A stretch of 64,000 bases of DNA from contig NZ_FWFF01000005.1 of the NCBI RefSeq assembly GCF_900163715.1, positions 62,001 through 126,000 of the forward strand. The letters are read 5' to 3'. Shown here piece after piece: positions 57,313 through 64,000 of this stretch (within the stretch, counting starts at the first letter, position 1; every line of letters begins with the position of its first letter). Source of the DNA: Brevibacterium yomogidense (lineage in GTDB: Bacteria; Actinomycetota; Actinomycetes; Actinomycetales; Brevibacteriaceae). A program made the position numbers and the translations under genes. Below the pieces are notes generated by a model. The model was not told the origin of the DNA, searched no databases, and worked only from the letters and a program-made list of their open reading frames with translations.

Positions 57313-58094
57313 GCCGACCTCCCGAGGTAGGCGCTCTGGACGGTGGGGTTGTCCATGATGTTCTGCGGGGTGTCGAACGCGATGATGGTGCCGAAGTACA
57401 TGACGGCGACGCGGTCGACGAACCCCAGGAGGACGTCGATGTGGTGCTCGACCATGAGGACGGTGCAGTCCTTGAGCCGCTGCATGTCCCGGATGTTCTG
57501 CACGAGGCCCGCCACGTCGCCCGATGCGACGCCGGCCATCGGCTCGTCGAGCAGCACGAGGCTCGCGTCCGCGACGAGCAGCACGGCGATCTCCAGCTTC
57601 CGCTTGTCGCCGTGGGAGATGTCGCCGGCCGGCGCCTGCGCCTTGTGCGCGAGCCCTACGGTCTCGAGCGTCTCGTGCGCCAGGACCGAGGCCGCGTCGC
57701 CGGGGCGCGGGAAACGGAAGAGCGAGTAGTTGCCGCCCTCCCGCACCTGCGCGGCGAGCCGGACGTTCTCCAGCACGCTGAGGCCGGGGAAGTAGCTGGA
57801 GGTCTGGAACGTCCGCCCCAGGCCCGCACGCGCCCGCGCCGGGACGGAGAGCGACGTGATGTCGCGCCCGCCCATGTGGATCCGTCCGGCGGTGGGCGCC
57901 ATGAGTCCCGAGACCGCGTTGAACAGTGTGGTCTTCCCCGCCCCGTTGGGCCCGATGACGCCGACGATCGATCCCTGCGGGACGTCGAGGTCGACGTCCT
58001 CGAGGATCCTGGCGCCGCCGATCTGCAGGCCGAGCCCCTCCACCCTCAGTGCCGCCGGGGCGGACGGCGCTTCCTCTCTCATGTCCTCACGCAT
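57309..58094 (-). CDS. Branched-chain-type ABC ATPase (LivG family)
   Basis: A 261-residue ATPase with Walker A GPNGAGKT (48-55), the LivG-type GLGRTFQTSSYFPGLSVLENV, and Walker B LVLLDEPMAGV. The signature motif is degenerate: ISHGDKRKLEIAVLL replaces LSGGQ, a form also found in other urea- and amide-type LivG proteins. ATG 58094 has GGAG 6 nt upstream; ATG 58082 is possible. It begins 3 nt past the binding-protein stop. Confidence 0.92.
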   Translation of the reverse strand: MREDMREEAPSAPAALRVEGLGLQIGGARILEDVDLDVPQGSIVGVIGPNGAGKTTLFNAVSGLMAPTAGRIHMGGRDITSLSVPARARAGLGRTFQTSSYFPGLSVLENVRLAAQVREGGNYSLFRFPRPGDAASVLAHETLETVGLAHKAQAPAGDISHGDKRKLEIAVLLVADASLVLLDEPMAGVASGDVAGLVQNIRDMQRLKDCTVLMVEHHIDVLLGFVDRVAVMYFGTIIAFDTPQNIMDNPTVQSAYLGRSA

Positions 58095-58097
58095 CGA

Positions 58098-59291
58098 TCA
58101 CTCCGCTTCAGCCGGTGCGACGTCCTCGCCCGGCACGGTGCCGACGAGCTCCGGCGAGACGGCGTCGCCGTCCTCCACCAGCTTCACCTGGTACATGTCC
58201 TGGATGAGCGCGTGGTCACCGGCACGGACCGTGTTCGTCCCCTTGGGCCCCTCGAACTCGAAGCCCTCGAGCGCACCGATCATCGCGTCGACGTCTCCGG
58301 CCCCCTGGGACACCGCCTCGACGACCATGAGGGCCGCGTTGAAGCCATCGGGGGTGAAGAGATCCGGTGTCCCGCCCGATTCTTCGACCGCGGACACCAT
58401 GTGGTCGTTGACCTCGTTGTCCGGCGCCTCCGGCACGTAGTGGTTCAGGAAGTTGATCTCCTCCGCCGCGGCTCCGTACGAGTTGAAGGTGGCCGAATCG
58501 CCCAGGCCCGTCACGACGGGGATCTCCTCGAACACTCCCTGCTGGCTCATCGCCTGCCACATGGCGCCGGTCGTGGCGCCCGCCCAGGCGACGAACACCA
58601 GATCGGGCTCCGAGGAGACGACCTGCTGCGCGAAGGACGTGAACTCCGTGACATCCTCTGCGACGAGCACCGGTGCGACCTCGGCGCCCTCCGCACCGAG
58701 GATCGATTCGACGGCGGCGACGTTGCCCTCGCCGAACGCGTTGTTCTGGGCGAGCACGGTGACCTTGCTGCCGTCGATGTCATCGAGGAACGTGCCGGCA
58801 GTGGCGACGTCCTGGGCGCTCTGGCGACCGCTGCGGAACGTGTAGTCGTTCGCCCCGGTGATCGAGTCCACGGCGGCGGGCCCGGAGATGAAGAGGACCT
58901 CGTTCTGCTGCGCCTGCTCAGCGAGGACGCCCGCCACGCCGGAGGATGCGCTGCCCGCGAGGATGCCGACCCCCTGCCCGATGAGGCCCTTCGCGGAGGT
59001 GACCGCCTTGTCCGGATCGCCCGCATCGTCGACGACCTGCACGTCGAGCGTCGTCCCATCGACTTCGCCGGTGCCGTCCGTCGCGTAGTCCAGACCCGCA
59101 CGGAAACCGTCGAGGTACTGCTCGCCGTAACTTGCGAGGGGACCGGTCTCACTGGTGATGACGCCGATGGAGACCTCCGACGGCGCCTCGGAGCCGCCGT
59201 CCGCGTCGGTGGCCGCGGGGGCGCATGCAGAGAGCGCGAGGACGGCTATGGCCGTCACGGCGCCTGCCTTGAACGGTGTCGAGTAGCGCAT
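58098..59291 (-). CDS. Branched-chain-type ABC substrate-binding lipoprotein (LivK family)
   Basis: A 397-residue periplasmic-binding-type lipoprotein. The signal peptide ends in lipobox LSAC with Cys23 as anchor. The mature part follows the type 1 fold (VSIGVITSETGPLASYGEQYLDG, ILAGSASSGVAGVL, TPDGFNAALMVVEAV). Ligands of the family include branched-chain amino acids, urea, amides and aromatic acids. ATG 59291 has AAAGGAG 6 nt upstream. It is the first gene of the eight-gene operon and has its own promoter. Confidence 0.93.
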   Translation of the reverse strand: MRYSTPFKAGAVTAIAVLALSACAPAATDADGGSEAPSEVSIGVITSETGPLASYGEQYLDGFRAGLDYATDGTGEVDGTTLDVQVVDDAGDPDKAVTSAKGLIGQGVGILAGSASSGVAGVLAEQAQQNEVLFISGPAAVDSITGANDYTFRSGRQSAQDVATAGTFLDDIDGSKVTVLAQNNAFGEGNVAAVESILGAEGAEVAPVLVAEDVTEFTSFAQQVVSSEPDLVFVAWAGATTGAMWQAMSQQGVFEEIPVVTGLGDSATFNSYGAAAEEINFLNHYVPEAPDNEVNDHMVSAVEESGGTPDLFTPDGFNAALMVVEAVSQGAGDVDAMIGALEGFEFEGPKGTNTVRAGDHALIQDMYQVKLVEDGDAVSPELVGTVPGEDVAPAEAE

Positions 59292-59377
59292 GGCCACTCC
59301 TTTCTTCGTCGGAAGGAGTCTGTCGGAGAGAGCGTCCCCGATGCGGTTCATGAAAGGTGATTCAGGTTGCATGTCAC

Positions 59378-59406
59378 AGAGTATGGCGCACCTCACACCA
59401 AGTCAA
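59378..59406 (-). promoter_or_regulatory. Promoter of the livK-type operon
   Basis: Minus strand TTGACT (59401-59406), 17 nt, TACTCT (59378-59383). Both hexamers and spacing fit a vegetative actinobacterial promoter, giving an untranslated leader of about 80 nt. I see no strong operator dyad next to it. Confidence 0.7.
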
Positions 59407-59448
59407 GGGCGGGCCCGCCACCTGCTGCCCACAGGTCGCGCACACAGA

Positions 59449-59493
59449 GAAGCGGCCGCGCGGCACCCTGCCCGGGTACCGCGCGGCCGCTTC
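59449..59493. terminator. Perfect 15-bp hairpin downstream of the Rpf-like genes
   Basis: GAAGCGGCCGCGCGG pairs perfectly with CCGCGCGGCCGCTTC; after one mismatch four more pairs (ACCC/GGGT) reduce the loop. It starts 21 bases past the second Rpf-like stop on the minus strand and 43 bases before the livK promoter. Confidence 0.8.
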
Positions 59494-59513
59494 CGGCTCC
59501 GCCTCCAGCCGAC

Positions 59514-60965
59514 TCAGCCGACGCCGACCATGCCGGCGCACTCCCACTGGCTCCAGCCGTAGCGCTCCTGCAGCATCTTCGCGCGCATGAACTGCTCCTG
59601 GGGGCTCGCGTCGGCGGGGTTGCCGCTGCCGCCCACGCCCTCCCAGGTGGGGATCCCGAACTGGAAGAGCCCGAAGTACTTGTTGTTCTGCCGGTTCACG
59701 GCCTTCGGGTTGAACTCCGATTCGCACTGCACGATCTTGTACCAGGGGCTGCCGGGGCCGCCGACCATGGCCTTGATGTCCTCGGTCGACATCGTCGTCC
59801 CGTCGTCAGCCGGCACCTCGTAGCTGTCCGGGTCCTCCGGGTCGCCCGTGCCGATCAGCACGACCTTCTCCACCGGCTCCTCGATGACCTCTTCGGACAA
59901 TTCGACGCGGGTGATCTCCTCACCGTCGATCTCACCGACCTCGTAGACGACCTTCCGCGTGCCGTCCCGGCCCTTCTCCTCGACCTTCTTCTTCCCCTCG
60001 AGCAGCTTGTCCGTCTTCTTCTCCTCGACGGGCGCCTCGATGGTCTCCTCGACCTCTTCCGTCGTGGTCTCCGTGCGCATGACGCCGATGCTCTGGCCCG
60101 TCACCACGGGCGCGCTCAGGGGCGCCGTGACGAAGTCCGTGTCCGCCACGTCGACGCCCGCATGGGTGAGGACCTCCCCGACCGATGCCGCGGTCGCCTC
60201 CACGGGGATCGTCTCGCCGTCCGCACGGACGGTGACGGTCTTGGGCGTGACGACGGACAGGCCGGTGGCCGCCTCCAGGTCGAGCGGCGCGTCGAGGTCC
60301 TTCGAGACCTCCGCGCCGGTCGGGTCGACCCCCAGCTCCGCGAGCGCCTGGCCGACGGTCTGGGCTGTGGTGGTCTCCGTCGATTCGTGGCCGTCGAGTG
60401 ACAGTTCGACGTCCTTCGCCGTGTTCACGACGATGTCCATGCCGCGGGACAGGTCCGCACCGACGCCGGGCTGCACCAGATCGCCGTCGCGGACCTCGAG
60501 GCCCTCTGCCGCGAGTGCGTCCGCCACGGTGTCGCCGAACGTGCGGGCCTGCACGGTCTCGCCGTCGACGGTGAGGTCGACGGGGGTGCTGAGGCCCACG
60601 AACGCGCCGGTGCCGGCGACCAGAGCGGAGATCACGACTGCCTGGCCGACGATCTGCACTGTCCGCGCCCGAGGCCGCGTGGACTCCGCGCCCGCAGTCG
60701 CAGTCGCGGTGCTCGCCGTCACCCCCGCCGAGGCCGGCTCCGGGATCGCAGTCGCGACCGGGTCCGGTCCCCCGGCCTGTGCCGCGCGTCCCCCGCCCTG
60801 GGCGGCACGCTCGCGTGCGAGCGCCTCGCGCCGGGTCAGCGGTGGCCCACTCGGTGGTGCCGCGACCACCGGCTCCGCAACCGCCGGAGCGGCGGTGGCT
60901 GTGCCACCGCCGCTCGTGGGCTGTACGTCATGTTCCGCGCCGGACGCGGAGTGTGCTTCCCTCAT
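59514..60965 (-). CDS. Resuscitation-promoting factor-like protein 2 (DUF348-G5-transglycosylase)
   Basis: A 483-residue secreted or membrane-anchored peptidoglycan hydrolase. A long Ala/Gly/Pro-rich cytoplasmic N-terminus (about 1-98) precedes one membrane segment (VVISALVAGTGAFVGL). Then come three DUF348 repeats (VDLTVDGETVQARTFGDTV is the first), a G5 domain (EEKKTDKLLEGKKKVEEKG) and a C-terminal Rpf/transglycosylase domain with the likely catalytic Glu in VQCESEFNPKAVN. ATG 60965 lies 2 nt after the stop of the upstream paralogue and lacks its own ribosome binding site, so it depends on coupling. Confidence 0.88.
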   Translation of the reverse strand: MREAHSASGAEHDVQPTSGGGTATAAPAVAEPVVAAPPSGPPLTRREALARERAAQGGGRAAQAGGPDPVATAIPEPASAGVTASTATATAGAESTRPRARTVQIVGQAVVISALVAGTGAFVGLSTPVDLTVDGETVQARTFGDTVADALAAEGLEVRDGDLVQPGVGADLSRGMDIVVNTAKDVELSLDGHESTETTTAQTVGQALAELGVDPTGAEVSKDLDAPLDLEAATGLSVVTPKTVTVRADGETIPVEATAASVGEVLTHAGVDVADTDFVTAPLSAPVVTGQSIGVMRTETTTEEVEETIEAPVEEKKTDKLLEGKKKVEEKGRDGTRKVVYEVGEIDGEEITRVELSEEVIEEPVEKVVLIGTGDPEDPDSYEVPADDGTTMSTEDIKAMVGGPGSPWYKIVQCESEFNPKAVNRQNNKYFGLFQFGIPTWEGVGGSGNPADASPQEQFMRAKMLQERYGWSQWECAGMVGVG

Positions 60966-60967
60966 GC

Positions 60968-62257
60968 TCAGGCGCAGGCCCACTGACCCCAGCCGGCCTG
61001 AGCCTGCAGGATCTTCGCGCGCTTGAACTGCTCACGCGGGTGGGCGTCTGCCGGGTTGCCCGATCCGCCGACCGAGTTCCACGTCGCCTGCTTGAACTGG
61101 AACAGTCCGAAGTGTGCGTTGTTCTGCTGGTTGACGGCCTTCGGGTTGAAGTTCGACTCGCACTTGACGACCTGGTACCACTTGCTGCCGGGTCCGCCCA
61201 GCATCGCCTTGATCTCCGCGGTCGTCATCGGGCTGCGATCACCGGTGTCCGATTCGCCGGAGTCACCCGATTCGCCGGACTCCTCCGACTCACCGGAATC
61301 ACCGGAATCGCCCGCATCACCGGAGTCGTCGGATCCCTCGTCGCTGTTGTCCTCCGGAGCCGGAGCCGGTTCGGGCTCCTTCGTGCCGATGAGCACGACT
61401 TCGTTCTTCGCCTCCGCGACGACCTCTTCGGACTTCTTCTCGCGCTTGACCTCTTCGCCGTTGACGGTGGTGACGGAGTAGACGATCTCGCGCTTTCCGT
61501 CCCTGCCCTCCGTCTCGACCTTCTTCTCACCGCGGGGCAGGGAGGAGTCGTTCTTCTCCGTGACCTTCTTCGCGATGGTCTCCGTCTCCGTCTTCTCGTC
61601 CGTGGCAGTGCGGAGGACTTCGACGACGCTGCCGTCGGAGACGGGAGCGGACAGTGGGGTGGAGACCGTGTCCTGCTCGCCCAGCTCGATGTTCGCCTCG
61701 TCGAGCACGTCCTGCGCGGTGGCGGCCGTGACGTCGACGGGGGTGCGGTCGCCGTCTGCGACGACCGTGACGGTCTTGGGCGTGACGACGCTGAACTCGG
61801 AGTTCTCACCGTCGGCCAGGGTCGCGTCGAGATCCTCGGAGACCTCTGCGCCCTCCGGATCGACGCCGAGGTCCGCGAGCGCCTCTGCGATCGTGTTGCC
61901 GGTCGTCGATTCCTGTGTGGTCACACCGTCGAGCGTGAGGTCGATGTCCTTGGAGGTGTTCACGATGATGTTCATCCCGCGCGTGACGTCCGCGTCCGCG
62001 CCGGGCTGCACCTGATCCTCCTTCGCGACGTCGACGTCGTTCGACTCGAGGACGTCGGAGACGGAGTCCGAGAAGGTGCGGACCTGCTGGGTCTCACCAT
62101 CCACGGTGAGATCGACCTGCTTGTTGAGGCCGACGAATGCGGCGGTGCCGCCTACCAGTGCCGTGATGACGACGGTCTGGCCGGCGATCTGCACCTTCCG
62201 GTTGCGCAGAGCAGAGAACACGGTGTTCCAATCAAATCGAGAATGCGACGACTGCAT
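60968..62257 (-). CDS. Resuscitation-promoting factor-like protein 1 (RpfB type)
   Basis: A 429-residue protein with a membrane segment (TVVITALVGGTAAFVGL), three DUF348 repeats, a G5 domain (VTEKNDSSLPRGEKKVETEG), a Ser/Gly/Glu/Asp repeat linker, and a C-terminal catalytic domain with VKCESNFNPKAVNQQ. RpfB-type proteins cleave peptidoglycan and help dormant cells resume growth. ATG 62257 lacks a Shine-Dalgarno sequence; TAGATA about 20 nt upstream might be a -10. metG-tatD-rpfB order is conserved in actinobacteria, but here a second rpf-like gene replaces the usual rsmA next door. Confidence 0.9.
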   Translation of the reverse strand: MQSSHSRFDWNTVFSALRNRKVQIAGQTVVITALVGGTAAFVGLNKQVDLTVDGETQQVRTFSDSVSDVLESNDVDVAKEDQVQPGADADVTRGMNIIVNTSKDIDLTLDGVTTQESTTGNTIAEALADLGVDPEGAEVSEDLDATLADGENSEFSVVTPKTVTVVADGDRTPVDVTAATAQDVLDEANIELGEQDTVSTPLSAPVSDGSVVEVLRTATDEKTETETIAKKVTEKNDSSLPRGEKKVETEGRDGKREIVYSVTTVNGEEVKREKKSEEVVAEAKNEVVLIGTKEPEPAPAPEDNSDEGSDDSGDAGDSGDSGESEESGESGDSGESDTGDRSPMTTAEIKAMLGGPGSKWYQVVKCESNFNPKAVNQQNNAHFGLFQFKQATWNSVGGSGNPADAHPREQFKRAKILQAQAGWGQWACA

Positions 62258-62393
62258 GAGTGTAACCGGTTCGTTATCTAAGTGGCAATCCCCGTTACAT
62301 TCCCGTCTCACAGATCACACACGACCGCCTGCAGGCCCGTCAGATCACGGATTCCGTGGCTCGTTCACAGCCGCCTGACACCGCAGCCGCAGG

Positions 62394-63386
62394 TCACAGC
62401 TCCCAGCGGCCGAACACGTTCTCCGCGTTGGCCACGACGGTCTCGCACAGCTGCGCGAGGTCCTCCCCGCGGACCTCCGCGAGGAGTCGCGCCGTGACCG
62501 CAGTGAGATACGGCCCGCCGGGCCGGCCGCGATGGGGGTGCGGCGTGAGGAACGGCGCATCGGTCTCCGTGAGCAGCAGCTCCCGCGGCACCCGCTGAGC
62601 CGCTTCCCGCAGACCCGTGGCGTTCTTGAAGGTCACGTTCCCCGCGAAGGACATGAAGTAGCCGCGCGATGCGCAGATCTCCGCCATCGCGGCGTCTCCG
62701 CTGAAGCAGTGGAACACGGTCCGCTCCGGCGCCCCGACCTCGCGCAGGACGCGCAGGACGTCGTCGTGCGCCTCGCGGTCGTGGATCTCCAGGGCCAGGT
62801 CGAGCCGCTTCGCGATCTCGATGTGCGCGCGGAACGACTCCTCCTGGAAGCGGCGGGCATTCTCCTCGGGCACGGGCACGCCGTTGACCTCGGCCTGCTC
62901 GATGCGGAACCAGTCAAGGCCCGTCTCCCCCACGACGCGCATGCGGTCGCGGCGGCACAGCTCCTCGATCTCCGCAAGCGATTCGTCCAGCACTCCCGCG
63001 GCACCCAGCCGCGGCGCCTCGTTCGGGTGGATCGCGGCTCCGCCCAGCATCCAGTCGCGCCCGGCAGCGGCCTCGGCGGCCACCAGGTCCGCGGTCCAGC
63101 GGGCCGCTCCCATCTCGCAGCCGATCTGCACGATCCGGGTCACGCCGGCGGCCAGCGCCGTCTCGTGGAAGAAGGAGACGTCGGGGAACGCCTCGTCGTC
63201 ACCGGGCTCCAGCTGGGGCTTCGGCTCACCGGAGCGCAGAGGGCCGCGCGCCCCCGTGCAGATGTCGAGGTGCGTGTGGGTGTCGACGACCGGGTGCGGC
63301 AGCGGCTCCGGCACCGGCGGGTACTCCCCCGCCGCACGGGAACCGGACCGCTTGGGACCGGACCGCTTCGGGTCAGCCCCCGCCAT
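62394..63386 (-). CDS. tatD: TatD-family metal-dependent DNase
   Basis: A 330-residue TIM-barrel hydrolase. Metal ligands are visible in VVDTHTHLD (His37, His39), GETGLDW, LEIHDREAHDD and HCFSGD, and the closing LLLTETDAPFLTPHPHRGR is typical. Members act as 3'-5' exonucleases on DNA. ATG 63386 overlaps the metG stop by one base with GAGG 7 nt upstream. A Lys/Arg/Gly-rich N-terminal lead of about 30 residues precedes the domain, and a 10-20 residue insert follows the first motif. Confidence 0.93.
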   Translation of the reverse strand: MAGADPKRSGPKRSGSRAAGEYPPVPEPLPHPVVDTHTHLDICTGARGPLRSGEPKPQLEPGDDEAFPDVSFFHETALAAGVTRIVQIGCEMGAARWTADLVAAEAAAGRDWMLGGAAIHPNEAPRLGAAGVLDESLAEIEELCRRDRMRVVGETGLDWFRIEQAEVNGVPVPEENARRFQEESFRAHIEIAKRLDLALEIHDREAHDDVLRVLREVGAPERTVFHCFSGDAAMAEICASRGYFMSFAGNVTFKNATGLREAAQRVPRELLLTETDAPFLTPHPHRGRPGGPYLTAVTARLLAEVRGEDLAQLCETVVANAENVFGRWEL

Positions 63387-64000
63387 CAGGCGTCCTCCGC
63401 GACGGGCTCCACGTGCTTGGGGAACACGGGTGAAGGTGCGGGCAGCTGCGTGCCCGCGGGAACCGGTGCGTCGAGGTCCGCGAATGTCCGTGCGTCGGCC
63501 GGGACACCCAGCATGTCGAGGATGCGGCCTGTGGATTCCGGCATGACGGGCTGGACCAGCAGGCTCACGATCCGGACCACCTCGAGCACGACGGCGAGCA
63601 CCGCGGACATCCGCTCCGGGTCCGTCTTCTTGAGCTTCCACGGCTCCTGCGCGCTGATGTAGCGGTTCGCCGCGGAGAGCACCTTCCACGCCTCGCCCAG
63701 GTAGAGGTGGAGGTTCTGCAGGTGCACGTGCTCGCGCACCACCGGCAGGAGTCCGCGGGCGGCCGCCAGCAGCTCCTCGTCCTCCGCGGTCAGATCCGTC
63801 AGCGCGGGCATGGACCCGTCCAGGTTCTTCCCGACCATGGACAGGGAGCGCTGGGCGAGGTTGCCGTACTCGTTCGCCAGGTCCGTGTTCTTGCGCGTGA
63901 TGATGCCGTCCGCGGAGTACGAGCCGTCCTGGCCGTAGGAGATCTCGCGCAGCACGAAGTAGCGCAGCGTGTCGAGGCCGAAGGACTCCACGAGGTCGTA
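63386..64000 (-). CDS. metG: Methionyl-tRNA synthetase, C-terminal part (cut by window edge)
   Basis: The frame runs off the right edge, so only the last 204 residues or so are seen. YDLVESFGLDTLRYFVLRE and DGIITRKNTDLANEYGNLAQR match the end of the catalytic domain and the anticodon-binding domain of MetRS. The end lacks a fused EMAP-type tRNA-binding domain. It precedes tatD with a 1-nt overlap, the conserved metG-tatD-rpfB order. Confidence 0.95.
   Translation of the reverse strand, partial: YDLVESFGLDTLRYFVLREISYGQDGSYSADGIITRKNTDLANEYGNLAQRSLSMVGKNLDGSMPALTDLTAEDEELLAAARGLLPVVREHVHLQNLHLYLGEAWKVLSAANRYISAQEPWKLKKTDPERMSAVLAVVLEVVRIVSLLVQPVMPESTGRILDMLGVPADARTFADLDAPVPAGTQLPAPSPVFPKHVEPVAEDA

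Noticed and set aside
62258..62393. Possible c-di-AMP (ydaO-type) riboswitch before the rpf genes, as known upstream of rpf genes in some actinobacteria
   Set aside because: Only 136 bases separate tatD from the start, and I cannot find the conserved paired elements of that riboswitch.

Overview
The window is high-GC DNA with the gene content of an actinobacterium. It carries a mycoredoxin-type glutaredoxin (CGYC), two resuscitation-promoting-factor-like proteins with DUF348/G5 repeats, GuaB3 beside guaA, DUF3817, an LPXTG-anchored surface nucleotidase, and HAIR and CIRCE heat-shock operators. A Brevibacterium-like or related Micrococcales genome fits, but I cannot fix the genus from sequence alone. 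I saw no rRNA, tRNA, phage, insertion sequence or CRISPR array. It reads as ordinary chromosome, with compact operons whose genes often overlap by 1-4 bases (ATGA, GTGA, TGATG).

Layout. 1-6.6 kb: end of a membrane protein, wall-anchored 5'-nucleotidase, a LemA-like gene with truA, and a glycosyltransferase. 6.8-10.6 kb: AGCS alanine symporter and the biotin uptake operon bioYMN behind two BioQ-like operators. 10.6-20.2 kb: sugar acetyltransferase, guaA, a GntR regulator, the overlapping chain guaB3-SURF1-DUF3817-sulP, and a PIF1-like helicase coupled to a mycoredoxin. 20.4-23.9 kb: thiamine operon thiM-thiE-thiD-tenA behind a TPP riboswitch. 24-28 kb: TesB thioesterase, MFS transporter and guaB. 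28.2-33.6 kb: short-chain fatty acid transporter and FCD-GntR regulator facing an acyl-CoA ligase and a zinc dehydrogenase. 33.6-38.5 kb: lytic transglycosylase, small membrane protein, RluA-type pseudouridine synthase and a ThDP enzyme. 38.8-45.9 kb: oligopeptide-type ABC transporter operon ending in a flavin-dependent (LLM) monooxygenase. 46-51.1 kb: ClpC-like ATPase (HAIR element) and groES-groEL (two CIRCE elements around a good promoter). 51.2-59.4 kb: eight-gene operon with a branched-chain-type ABC importer, acyl-CoA ligase, TetR regulator and alpha/beta hydrolase. 59.5-64 kb: two Rpf-like proteins, tatD and the end of metG.

Co-operating genes. GuaB, GuaB3 and GuaA belong to guanine nucleotide metabolism. 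The thiamine and biotin operons each carry their expected vitamin-responsive control sequence. The chaperone genes are under two different heat-shock operators. Three transport loci (28-33 kb, 38-46 kb, 51-59 kb) each join an importer to a CoA ligase or monooxygenase, which suggests uptake followed by activation or oxidation of organic acids or similar compounds. Their substrates are not readable from sequence.

The most unusual non-coding signal is a family of four near-identical 60-72 nt hairpins (about 24.95, 36.6, 38.54 and 46.0 kb) that share a pyrimidine loop. A second theme is in-frame short tandem repeats that lengthen loops and tails of many proteins, and short direct repeats lying across stop codons.
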